From Bacteroidota bacterium (GTDB lineage: Bacteria; Bacteroidota; Bacteroidia; Chitinophagales; Chitinophagaceae), in contig JAFDXH010000304.1 in the NCBI GenBank assembly GCA_018268075.1, positions 1 through 47,390 on the forward strand: 47,390 nucleotides of DNA, in the 5' to 3' direction. The position numbers were made by a program, and so were the translations under genes. The notes under the pieces are model-generated. The model was given only the letters and a program-made list of their open reading frames with translations. It was not told where the DNA came from and did no database searches. Below, piece by piece: positions 14,848 to 23,054 of the stretch (its first letter is position 1; each line of letters starts with the position of its first letter).

Positions 14848-16627
14848 ATGAGACTCATTTTTTCTTTCATTTTCACAATATTACTTGTAAGCACTGGTGC
14901 TGCACAATCGCAATATTCAAAAGCAGTAGAAGAGCAAATAAAAAAAATAGAAAACGGATTGTATAGTGGGCCAATTATTGATAACAAAACAGCAAATATT
15001 CTTGACAGAATGAAGCATTACAATGTGAATGGAATTAGCATCGCTGTTATTGACAACAATAAAATTGTATGGGCAAAAGGCTATGGGTATGCCGACAGAA
15101 ATGAGAATCGGAAGGTAGATATCAATACTAAATTTGAACCGGGATCCATAAGTAAATCATTAAATGCTGTAGGCGTACTCTTTCTTGCACAACAAAAAAA
15201 ATTAAATCTGTACAAGGATATCAATGAGTATTTAACCACCTGGAAATTCCCTTATGATACAGTAGCGCATCAAAAAAAAATTACAACAGCACAATTACTC
15301 AGTCATACTGCCGGTGTATCTGTATATGGGTTTCCAGGATACAATAGGGATAGTACCCTACCTACTATTACCGATATCTTAAATGGGAAATATCCTTCTA
15401 ATACTCCTGCTGTAAGATCATTGATACAACCTGGAATAGAATCAAGTTATTCTGGAGGTGGCATTCTTATTTCTCAACAAATACTTACTAATATTACCGG
15501 GCAATCCTATGAACAGTACATGCACAATTCAGTATTCAGGCGATTGGCAATGAACAATAGTTTTTACAACCAGCCTCCTGCTTCACGTCAGCAGCATAAT
15601 TTAGCAACAGGATATGAAGAAGATGGGAAAGAAGTTCCGGGAAAATATTTTGTATTTCCAGAAAAGGCAGCGGCTGGTTTGTGGACCACACCCACTGATT
15701 TGTGCAAATACATTATCGAAATGCAGCTTGCATACAAAGGAAAATCATCAAGAGTACTGAACCAGAAAATGGCCAAGCTGCATCTAACGCCCTACAAAAA
15801 TGAAACTACGGCCATGGGGACATTTCTTCAAGATAGAAATGGGGAAAAATATTTTTTTCACGATGCGGGTAATAAAGGGTTTAGAGGATTTTATATTGCA
15901 GGTTTAACCAATAGCAAAGGTGTTGTGCTATTTGTAAATTCGGATAATGGTGATATTTTGTTAGAATTACTCAATAGTGTAGCACTAGTATACGACTGGA
16001 AAGGTTTTGCAAAACCAGAGCATTTAACCACAGTACCCATAAGTGAAAAATTATCCTCCGAATATGCGGGCGAATACATAACCGACGGCCAATTTTCAGA
16101 ATTAAAAAATAGCAAAGATGGCCTCTACATGTGGATTGGTGGTATTAATAGCAAAATGTATTTTACCTCAGAAATTGATTTTCGAAATATAGAATTCCCT
16201 ACAAAGAAATCATTTGTGCGCAATACATCTGGTCATATTACAGGATTCACCAGAAGTTTAAATGGCGAAATGCTTTCTTCTGCACAACAGATAGAAAATA
16301 TAGATACTTTGAAGCCAAGCAAAGGGCAGTTGGGGATTTTTGGCCGACATCTGCTCGAAGGCAAAGAATTCGATAAGGCTTTAAAATTTTTATCGCGAGG
16401 AGTAACTTATGAACCTGAAGACAGTTCCATACAAAAAAATATGGCCCACTGTTATTTATTTAAAAATGATTTTGAACAAGCCATCCAACTATACCAGCAA
16501 TTCCTTAATTCAAGCCCCCAAAAAAGAAGCGATACAAAAAGATTTGAATAACGATTTTGAATTTCTAAGCGCTGCCGACTTTAGTAAAGTATTGATAAAA
16601 AATGCTAAAGAAAAACTTGCTTTATAA
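14848..16627 (+). pseudogene. Secreted serine hydrolase (class C beta-lactamase family) with C-terminal TPR, frameshifted near the end
   Basis: A signal peptide (FIFTILLVSTGAAQ) precedes a beta-lactamase/DD-peptidase-like domain with the SxxK pair Ser100-Lys103 (PGSISKSLNAVG) and Tyr201 in SYSGGG, replacing the YxN motif. An HDAGNKGFRGF stretch may stand for the KTG region. The tail is a TPR-like repeat (FDKALKFLSRGVTYEPEDSS, NDFEQAIQLYQQFLN). As sequenced the frame ends at 16551, but at the run of six A (16520-16525) dropping one base continues into EAIQKDLNNDFEFL and stops at 16627, giving 592 residues. This is probably a recent mutation or an assembly error; the catalytic part is intact, so activity may persist. 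The substrate is unknown; members include esterases and D-aminopeptidases. Confidence 0.8.
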
Positions 16628-16728
16628 TTATTCATCACCAAAAACTGGCAATCGTTTTCTGCAATTTGTTATATCATTTTTAGCCAATTTTTTTAAGAAT
16701 TTATACTCCTATTGGCATACTCTACCTA

Positions 16729-17160
16729 TTATTTAGAATTAATGTAATTATCTAAATGCGCTATGGTCTCCTTCTGTACCAGAATAGTTTCTTTAATTAC
16801 ATCACTTATTGATATTATTCCGCTGAATATATGATCATCAAACACAGGTAGGTATCGAAGGTTGGATTGTGTCATCAATTCCATACAGTGCTCTACTGTA
16901 TCTCTGGAATTTAATTTAGGAAATTCCGTTGTCATAATTTCCTGCACCTTGGTATCTACTGAACTTTTCCCTTTTAAAATTACTTTTCGGGAATAATCCC
17001 TTTCTGTCATAATTCCCACAAATTTTCCATTCTCCATGATTACTACTGAGCCAATATTATTTTCAGCCATTACTTTTAAAGTATCCAAAACTGATGTATC
17101 CGGCAAAACAGATATAGCATTGCTGCCTTTTCTTTTAAGAATATTGCTAATTTTATTCAT
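16729..17160 (-). CDS. CBS-domain pair protein
   Basis: A 143-residue protein made of two CBS motifs: residues about 10-60 (VLDTLKVMAENNIGSVVIMENGKFVGIMTERDY) and about 75-130 (TVEHCMELMTQSNLRYLPVFDDHIFSGIISISDV). Together they form a Bateman module, which usually binds adenosine nucleotides or S-adenosylmethionine and regulates partner proteins. No effector domain is attached, so it acts as a free-standing sensor in the cytoplasm. The start ATG at 17160 is clear. It lies alone on the - strand between genes on the + strand, so no operon partner helps define its target. Confidence 0.9.
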   Translation of the reverse strand: MNKISNILKRKGSNAISVLPDTSVLDTLKVMAENNIGSVVIMENGKFVGIMTERDYSRKVILKGKSSVDTKVQEIMTTEFPKLNSRDTVEHCMELMTQSNLRYLPVFDDHIFSGIISISDVIKETILVQKETIAHLDNYINSK

Positions 17161-17429
17161 GATGGAAAGTTTTAGTGAGGTAATTTACGAAAAGATTCAG
17201 AAAAAAGAGGAGAAAAAAATAAACAGTTTAGCGCCAATAATTATCCAGAAAATATACAACTTTTATATGCCCTTTAATCACCTTTTACTTAAAAATATAT
17301 GCCAATCATAAAAAACAGTTCCATGTCTCTCTCAAATAAAAAATAAAATCATAATTAGAAGTTTCTCAGGAAATTGTAAATTTTTCAACCAATTAGATAG
17401 AAAAATAATATATCAAAATCGAAAGTAAA

Positions 17430-18806
17430 ATGACAGAAACCAGTGAAGAAATAATCAATCAAACTTTAGCTGCACAGAAAGCATTCTTCTCTACGGGAAA
17501 AACGAAGGATATTAATTTCAGGCTTATTCAACTAAAAAAGCTAAAACAAACCGTAATCCAATACCAGGCAAAAATTGAAAAAGCCTTATGGGAAGATTTG
17601 CATAAATCGCCCGAAGAAGCATATATAACCGAAATAAATATTGTACTAAATGAAATCGGTAATCATATCAAGCATTTGAAAAATTGGGCAAAACCACGAA
17701 AGGTAGCTACACCTATTCATTTACTCCCGGCATCTGGCAAAATCATATTCGAGCCATTAGGTGTAGCATTGATAGTGGCTCCCTGGAACTATCCATTTCA
17801 GTTGCTGCTGAATCCTCTGATTGGTGCTATATCTTCAGGCTGCTGCTGCATTTTAAAACCTTCACCTGATGCTCAGCATACCGCATTGGTAATGGAAGAA
17901 ATGATCGGTCAAATCTTTAATTCTAATTATGTAAAAGTTATACAAGGCGGGCGCGACACCAATACAATTTTATTCTCCCAGCATTTTGACATCATTTTCT
18001 TTACAGGCAGCTCTGCAGTTGGAAAAGTAGTGATGAAGGCAGCTGCAGAAAATCTAACTCCTGTAATTTTAGAATTAGGCGGAAAAAGCCCATGCATAGT
18101 AGATGCCGATGCCAATATTGATATTGCCGCCAAGCGAATCACCTGGGGCAAACTGATAAATGCTGGCCAAACTTGTATTGCGCCGGATTATATTTTTGCC
18201 CATCATTCAATAAAAGAAAAATTATTAGAGAAAATCGCCTTTAATATTAAGGCTATGTATGGCGATCCCATAAAGCAAAGCCGTTTTTATCCACGCATTG
18301 TAAATGGACAGGCTTTCGAGCGATTAGCCGGATTATTAAATCAAGGCGCAATACATGCCGGCGGGGATCTTGATGCACAGCATCTTTATTTTTCTCCAAC
18401 AATCTTGGACGATGTAAAGCCGGATTTTTTAATTATGCAACAAGAAATTTTTGGACCTATATTTCCGATTTTAACTTTTAACCATATTGATGAAACCATC
18501 AACTACATCAATAAAAACAAAAAGCCTTTGGCATTGTACTATTTTGGCAGCACTAAAAAGGCAAAGTCGGTTTTGAATAAAACCTCCTCTGGAGGAGTGT
18601 GCATTAATGATACGCTCATCCATATTGGTAATGATAATTTACCTTTTGGCGGTGTGGGCAATAGTGGTATGGGCCGCTATCATGGGCATGAAAGCTTTTT
18701 GTCCTTTAGCAACAAAAGATCAGTGGTAAGTTCACCTACATGGCTTGATATTCCGCTACGATATATACCTTTCAAGCATTTTAAACTAACCAGAAAAATT
18801 ATTTAA
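17430..18806 (+). CDS. NAD(P)-dependent aldehyde dehydrogenase (class 3/coniferyl-aldehyde-like)
   Basis: A 458-residue aldehyde dehydrogenase, shorter than the usual 490-500 residues, as in the class 3 subfamily. The catalytic Cys249 lies in NAGQTCIAPDY and the general base Glu215 in LELGGKSPC. The nucleotide region has APWNYPFQLLLNPLIGA and FFTGSSAVGKVV; PFGGVGNSGMG and FLSFSNKRSV mark the C-terminus. Class 3 members oxidise medium-chain or aromatic aldehydes and often lie near membranes through a C-terminal tail; here the end (PLRYIPFKHFKL) is basic and hydrophobic. The gene has an ATG start after a 269-base AT-rich gap and faces the tryptophanase gene convergently, 53 bases apart. Confidence 0.93.
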   Translation: MTETSEEIINQTLAAQKAFFSTGKTKDINFRLIQLKKLKQTVIQYQAKIEKALWEDLHKSPEEAYITEINIVLNEIGNHIKHLKNWAKPRKVATPIHLLPASGKIIFEPLGVALIVAPWNYPFQLLLNPLIGAISSGCCCILKPSPDAQHTALVMEEMIGQIFNSNYVKVIQGGRDTNTILFSQHFDIIFFTGSSAVGKVVMKAAAENLTPVILELGGKSPCIVDADANIDIAAKRITWGKLINAGQTCIAPDYIFAHHSIKEKLLEKIAFNIKAMYGDPIKQSRFYPRIVNGQAFERLAGLLNQGAIHAGGDLDAQHLYFSPTILDDVKPDFLIMQQEIFGPIFPILTFNHIDETINYINKNKKPLALYYFGSTKKAKSVLNKTSSGGVCINDTLIHIGNDNLPFGGVGNSGMGRYHGHESFLSFSNKRSVVSSPTWLDIPLRYIPFKHFKLTRKII

Positions 18807-18859
18807 CCGAAATACATAAGACTACTCACTAACCGCACGAATGCCTAATAAAAATTCTG

Positions 18860-20233
18860 TTAATCAGCCGGTTTTAATTTTACTGTAAAATGCCTTAGCG
18901 CCGGTGCTTCCTCTGTTATGGTTAATCCTTTGATAGAGGCTCTTTTTTGAAAAACTTCTATCAGCACTTCTGCCACATAATCAATATGGCTTTGAGTATA
19001 AACCCTTCTGGGAATTGCCAGCCGCACAAGCTCTAAAGTAGCCGGAATTAATTTTCCGTCCACATCATATTTGCCAAACATTAACGATCCAATTTCTACT
19101 GACCTGATTCCGCCTTCTTCATATATTGCGCAAGCCAATGCCTGCCCCGGATATTGATCTACCGGAATGTGTGGCAGAAATTCTTTTGCATCTAAATACA
19201 CTGCATGCCCACCTCCCGGCCTCATTACAGGTACCCCCGCAGCCACCAATTTTTCAGTAATATATTCTATACTTCTAATTCGGTATTGAAGATAATTTTC
19301 TTCCATTACTTCTTTTAATCCAATAGCTATAGCCTCAAGATCCCTGCCAGCAAGGCCTCCATACGTAGGAAAACCTTCAGTAATAATTAATAAGTTGCGG
19401 CACTGCAATGCTAATGCTTCGCTATGCATTGCAAGAAAGCCTCCTATGTTTGCAAAGGCGTCTTTCTTGGCACTCATAGTACAGCCATCTGCATAAGAAA
19501 AAAGCTCTTGTACAATTTCCGGTATTGTTTTATCCGCATACCCTTCTTCACGAATCTTTATAAACCATGCATTCTCTGCAAAGCGGCAGGCATCAATGAA
19601 TAAGGGAATCTTATATTGTGTACAAATTTTCCGAACCTCCTTTATATTTTGCATACTCACTGGCTGCCCGCCTCCTGAGTTGTTAGTCACTGTAAGTATT
19701 ACGAGCGGTATATTTTCAGCTCCCTTTTCAATAATTGTTTTCTCCAAGGCAGCCACATCCATATTGCCCTTGAAGGGCGCCGGTGTAGAGGGATGTTTTC
19801 CTTCTTCACAAATAAGATCAATGCCTTCTGCGCCGGAAAATTCTATATTGGCACGGGTTGTATCAAATAATGTATTACTGATAAAATATTTTCCTTTTCC
19901 ACCTACCAGCTCAAACAAAATTCTTTCGGCTGCTCGTCCCTGATGTGTGGGAATGATGTAAGGCATTCCTGTAATTTCCTGAACAACATCTTTAAAGTGA
20001 AAGAAACTCGGGCTACCTGCATAAGATTCATCGCCTTTCATAATACCAGCCCATTGATTGCTACTCATAGCACTTGTACCACTATCGGTAAGCAGGTCTA
20101 TGAGTACATCTTCTGAGTGAATGAGAAATGGATTATAAAATGCCTTCTCTAAAATTGATTTTCTTTCAATGGGTGTGTTAAAATATATAGGTTCTACGGA
20201 TTTAATCCGGAACGGTTCAATGATCGTGCGCAT
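18860..20233 (-). CDS. tnaA: Tryptophanase (tryptophan indole-lyase)
   Basis: The ATG at 20233 gives 457 residues and the usual N-terminus (MRTIIEPFRIKSVEPI). It is a PLP beta-eliminating lyase with the PLP lysine Lys257 in TMSAKKDAFANIGG, plus TNNSGGGQPVS and DACRFAENAWFI. The close relative tyrosine phenol-lyase is less likely: near the C-terminus the sequence is GIRSVEIGSLMFG, as in tryptophanases (VEIGSF), where tyrosine phenol-lyase has an arginine (MERG). Reaction: L-tryptophan to indole, pyruvate and ammonia, giving indole as carbon/nitrogen by-product and signal. The frame stays open back to a TTG at 20335, but that would add residues absent from the family. The leader may contain a regulatory peptide and hairpin. 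Confidence 0.9.
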   Translation of the reverse strand: MRTIIEPFRIKSVEPIYFNTPIERKSILEKAFYNPFLIHSEDVLIDLLTDSGTSAMSSNQWAGIMKGDESYAGSPSFFHFKDVVQEITGMPYIIPTHQGRAAERILFELVGGKGKYFISNTLFDTTRANIEFSGAEGIDLICEEGKHPSTPAPFKGNMDVAALEKTIIEKGAENIPLVILTVTNNSGGGQPVSMQNIKEVRKICTQYKIPLFIDACRFAENAWFIKIREEGYADKTIPEIVQELFSYADGCTMSAKKDAFANIGGFLAMHSEALALQCRNLLIITEGFPTYGGLAGRDLEAIAIGLKEVMEENYLQYRIRSIEYITEKLVAAGVPVMRPGGGHAVYLDAKEFLPHIPVDQYPGQALACAIYEEGGIRSVEIGSLMFGKYDVDGKLIPATLELVRLAIPRRVYTQSHIDYVAEVLIEVFQKRASIKGLTITEEAPALRHFTVKLKPAD

Positions 20234-20262
20234 AAAATTTGTTTGGAATATTGAAAAAATAT

Positions 20263-20291
20263 AAAAAAACTGCTCAATAATGTGTGCAGTT
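20263..20291 (-). terminator. Terminator-like hairpin in the tnaA leader (possible attenuator)
   Basis: On the - strand, AACTGC (20291-20286) and GCAGTT (20273-20268) pair around a 12-base loop, and the 3' arm runs into TTTTT (seven T in a row with the arm). It lies 30 bases before the tnaA ATG, downstream of where the transcript should start. A hairpin plus T-run in this place suggests attenuation. The stem is only six pairs, so it would be weak. Confidence 0.4.
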
Positions 20292-20328
20292 ACGAAGGGC
20301 GGGAAATTATATTTTTCCAGATATGCAT
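20290..20328 (-). CDS. Possible Trp-containing leader peptide of tnaA
   Basis: A 12-codon frame, ATG at 20328 to TAA at 20290, reads MHIWKNIISRPS. Its stop codon overlaps the 5' arm of the terminator-like hairpin at 20263-20291. In E. coli TnaC, a tryptophan residue (Trp12) and a proline just before the stop (Arg-Pro-stop) cause ribosome arrest when free tryptophan is high, which allows tnaA transcription. Here there is one Trp, and Arg-Pro one residue before the stop, but the peptide is half as long and the Trp-to-Pro spacing is shorter (7 against 12). A chance frame in AT-rich DNA is a real alternative. Confidence 0.3.
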   Translation of the reverse strand: MHIWKNIISRPS

Positions 20329-20522
20329 GATGCAAATGTGCAACACTTTAATAAAATAAAAAAACGAATTTTTATTTTTACAAAAATTCACACCTGTTTA
20401 AAGGCGCTATTGTATCATTTTCATTTCATAAGTTTCGAAGGCACTTCCTTTTTTATCAATAATGGCATTACACCTTTCCCTTTTTGCAGTTCTTTAAATC
20501 TGTTATCAAAGCCGTATGAATG

Positions 20523-20553
20523 ATTGTTCCCCTGCATTCCATTATGATATTTG
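20523..20553 (+). promoter_or_regulatory. Probable clpS promoter
   Basis: ATTG (20523-20526), exactly 19 bases, then GATATTTG (20546-20553), one mismatch from the Bacteroidetes -7 consensus TAnnTTTG. Transcription would start near 20560, leaving a leader of about 65 bases before the clpS ATG at 20625. Confidence 0.5.
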
Positions 20554-20624
20554 TGCCGAACGAATCATCTCTGTACAAGGTCATATTTTTAGCACTATTT
20601 CTTAAAAAAACTTAATTTTACAAA

Positions 20625-20921
20625 ATGACAAAAAGCATAGTTACACCGATGCACAAAGAGATAGAAGAAACTGGTGTGATTACTATGGATGTAAACTATT
20701 GTAGCCTCATTATCTGGAATGATGAGGTCAATACTTTTGAATGGGTAATAGAAACTTTGATTGAGGTATGCGGCCATAGCGAGCAGCAGGCAGAACAATG
20801 CGCAATGCTGATACATACCAAGGGTAAATATGCTGTAAAAGAAGGCTTGTATGACGATCTTAAACCTATGTGTGACCTTATCACCGACCGCAAAATAGGG
20901 GCTACCGTTGAGTTCACCTAA
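20625..20921 (+). CDS. clpS: ATP-dependent Clp protease adaptor ClpS
   Basis: A 98-residue protein with the ClpS core: LIIWNDEVNTFEWVIETL, then HSEQQAEQCAMLIHTKGKYAVKEG, where the Asn-Asp of WNDE and the His of LIHTKG line the pocket that binds bulky N-terminal residues. ClpS delivers N-degron proteins to ClpAP. Length and motifs are normal; the first 20 residues are the flexible tail that inserts into ClpA. The ATG at 20625 follows an A-rich leader and a promoter at 20523-20553. The next gene, 39 bases downstream on the same strand, is aat, which creates ClpS ligands, so the two form a functional pair. Confidence 0.95.
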   Translation: MTKSIVTPMHKEIEETGVITMDVNYCSLIIWNDEVNTFEWVIETLIEVCGHSEQQAEQCAMLIHTKGKYAVKEGLYDDLKPMCDLITDRKIGATVEFT

Positions 20922-20960
20922 ATATGCTGACTTACTCTTTTAATTTTTTAATGCAGTTAT

Positions 20961-21614
20961 TTGTCTCTAATAATTTTATCACCTGATAGCAACGATTTCC
21001 CACCTGATTTGTATCCGGATGAAAATGGCCTGATCGCTGTTGGTGGCAATCTAAGCACCGCAACTTTAATCAATGCATACCAAAAAGGAATTTTTCCTTG
21101 GGGTGGGCCTGATGAGCCCATTTGCTGGTATCAGCCTGACCCACGTTTTGTATTATTTCCTCAAGACCTTAAGGTGAGTCACAGCATGCGCAACATCATT
21201 AATAAAAATATTTTTCAATTTAGATTCAACACTCATTTTGCTCAGGTAATACATCAATGCAGGCACACCCTACGCAATGGCGAATCTGGAAGTTGGATCA
21301 CAGATGGAGTAGAAAACGCCTATATCAGTCTGCATGAAAAGGGCATTGCTGTTAGTGGTGAGGCCTGGCATCAAAAAGAATTGGTGGGGGGCCTCTATGG
21401 TGTACTCATGGGCAAAGTATTCTTTGGCGAAAGTATGTTCAGTAATAAATCCAATGCAAGCAAATATGCTTTTATAAAAATGGTGCAACTACTTGCTGGC
21501 AAGGGTGTAGCACTGATAGACTGTCAGGTTTATACTCAACATTTAAAATCATTAGGCGCTCAGTTAATACCGGGCAAAACATTTAAAACTCTCTTACACG
21601 ATCTCATTTTGTAA
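20961..21614 (+). CDS. aat: Leucyl/phenylalanyl-tRNA-protein transferase
   Basis: A 217-residue enzyme starting at a TTG at 20961; the nearby ATG at 20951 is in another frame and stops early. Hallmarks are FPPDLYPDENGLIAVGGNLS, YQKGIFPWGGPDEPICWYQPDPRFVLFP and GGLYGVLMGKVFFGESMFS, the conserved GIFPW and aminoacyl-tRNA-binding motifs of Aat. It transfers Leu or Phe from tRNA to proteins bearing N-terminal Lys or Arg, making N-degrons that ClpS recognises. Length fits the family. It follows clpS closely and overlaps the 3' end of the opposite-strand nuclease gene by 21 bases (21594-21614). Confidence 0.95.
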   Translation: MSLIILSPDSNDFPPDLYPDENGLIAVGGNLSTATLINAYQKGIFPWGGPDEPICWYQPDPRFVLFPQDLKVSHSMRNIINKNIFQFRFNTHFAQVIHQCRHTLRNGESGSWITDGVENAYISLHEKGIAVSGEAWHQKELVGGLYGVLMGKVFFGESMFSNKSNASKYAFIKMVQLLAGKGVALIDCQVYTQHLKSLGAQLIPGKTFKTLLHDLIL

Positions 21615-22976
21615 TTCCATTTTCTTAAAGGGGTACCTTTCTGCATGGCTATAAATTAAACCACGTATGTAATCATTTTCGGCCATCTGTGTCAGGTAAG
21701 TTTTGATTTGAGCGATGTTTAATTTTAACCTATTTCCGGGCAGATAACCCATTCCATAAAATTTTCCTTTTTCAACAAGAATCAGGCTTTTTTCTTCCGA
21801 TTCCAGGCCTTCTTCTACTATAGCAAATGTGGGTAATTCCTTCTTAAAATGTTCCATACATTTTAACACCCTTTCATTGTAATCGCCGGCACATTCTCTT
21901 TTTTCACACGCACCCTTACATATACTTTGCGGAAGCTCTGTACATGCATGTACTTTATTTAAAAAACACATTGTCGGACACAGATCAAATTCTTTTACCA
22001 TTTGCCTGAGTAGTGAATAACCTTCTTGCAACCAATTGAAGGTGTAGAGTGCAGGTATAGTTCGCTTCTTTTTTTCGATACAGAGCCTTATATATCCATT
22101 GGCATCCTCAAAATGGTAAAGTCCATAAACTTGCTCCGGCCGCTTCTGGCTTCTGTTTTGTTCTGGCCATATTTTTTTTATTTCAGTGCTTTCTAATATA
22201 AAAGCCATGAGCTCTGTAGCCGTTTGCTTATAGGTTACCTTATAAATGCTCTTTAAAAATTCTTGTTTTTGCCTGTTTGGTTTATTGTTAGCAAAATGGC
22301 TGTTTACCCTTTTCTTAATGTTTCTTGCTTTCCCCACATATATTACTTTTCCCGTTTTATTATGAAAATAATATACCCCCGGCGTCTGAGGTAAATTTAA
22401 CATTGCCATTGCAGCGAGGTTAGGAGGCAAAAACTGATCTTTACTTTTTTGATTCAGCATTTGGTTCAAATGATTAGCTGAATCATTTTCTATAAGCCAA
22501 TGAAACAATTGGGCAGTAGCTGCTGCATCACCTGTAGCTCTATGCCGGTTATTTAGGGGTATTTCCAGATGATTGCATATTTTCTCTAACCCATAGCCTC
22601 GCAAGCCCGGTACTACTTTACGTGCAAAGCGAATCGTACATAATTTTTTAACAGACAAATGATAACCGGACCGGGCAAGGTGGTGATTAATAAAAGAAAA
22701 ATCAAAATTGACATTATGTGCTACAAACACTTTATCTGAAAGCAACTCATACAGCTCATCTGCAATAGCGCCAAAAGCTCTTTCGGTTTCTACCATTTCA
22801 TTGGTAATACCTGTAAGCCTTTCTACGAATGTGGGTATGGGATATACAGGATTTAGCAACGTATGATATTCCTGCAAAATATTTTTACCATCAGAAATAA
22901 ATACAGCAATCTCTGTAATACCATTAGAAGCTGCATAACCACCGGTAGTTTCTATATCTACGATTGCAAATAACAA
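21594..22976 (-). CDS. DnaQ-like DEDDh exonuclease fused to a GIY-YIG (UvrC-type) nuclease
   Basis: A 460-residue two-domain nuclease. Residues 1-170 are a DnaQ-type 3'-5' exonuclease: FAIVDIETTGG (Asp7, Glu9), FVAHNVNFDFSF and HRATGDAAATAQLF supply the DEDDh residues. Residues about 200-280 are a GIY-YIG endonuclease of UvrC/Cho type (TPGVYYFHNKTGKVIYVGKARNIKKRVNSHF). The remaining C-terminal part has conserved cysteines (CAGDYNERVLKC, CKGACEKREC) but no recognised motif. Such fusions occur in Bacteroidota and Actinobacteria and are thought to act in DNA repair. It starts at a TTG at 22976; no upstream ATG exists. Its promoter would be in the 78-base divergent gap shared with valS. Confidence 0.92.
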   Translation of the reverse strand: MLFAIVDIETTGGYAASNGITEIAVFISDGKNILQEYHTLLNPVYPIPTFVERLTGITNEMVETERAFGAIADELYELLSDKVFVAHNVNFDFSFINHHLARSGYHLSVKKLCTIRFARKVVPGLRGYGLEKICNHLEIPLNNRHRATGDAAATAQLFHWLIENDSANHLNQMLNQKSKDQFLPPNLAAMAMLNLPQTPGVYYFHNKTGKVIYVGKARNIKKRVNSHFANNKPNRQKQEFLKSIYKVTYKQTATELMAFILESTEIKKIWPEQNRSQKRPEQVYGLYHFEDANGYIRLCIEKKKRTIPALYTFNWLQEGYSLLRQMVKEFDLCPTMCFLNKVHACTELPQSICKGACEKRECAGDYNERVLKCMEHFKKELPTFAIVEEGLESEEKSLILVEKGKFYGMGYLPGNRLKLNIAQIKTYLTQMAENDYIRGLIYSHAERYPFKKMELQNEIV

Positions 22977-23019
22977 GATATGCTAATTTAGTTAGCAAGG
23001 TACGAAACATGGTTTGTAT

Positions 23020-23027
23020 TACATTTG
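23020..23027 (+). promoter_or_regulatory. -7 box of valS
   Basis: TACATTTG matches the Bacteroidetes -7 consensus TAnnTTTG and lies 28 bases before the valS ATG at 23055. The -33 element is unclear: TTAG at 22992 is about 24 bases upstream, longer than usual. Confidence 0.35.
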
Positions 23028-23054
23028 CAGGCAATAATTTTTTTAAGAATTACT

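Larger units (their letters stand above)
20234..20624. other. Divergent gap between tnaA and clpS
   Basis: A 391-base AT-rich gap. The left third (on the - strand) is the tnaA leader, with a 12-codon Trp-containing frame and a hairpin with T-run. The right part holds a clpS promoter with good spacing. The middle (about 20340-20520) has long A and T runs and no recognisable gene or RNA. Confidence 0.5.

Noticed and set aside
20236-20335. 34-codon in-frame extension of tnaA from a TTG
   Set aside because: The family begins near the ATG at 20233; the extension overlaps the possible leader peptide and hairpin.
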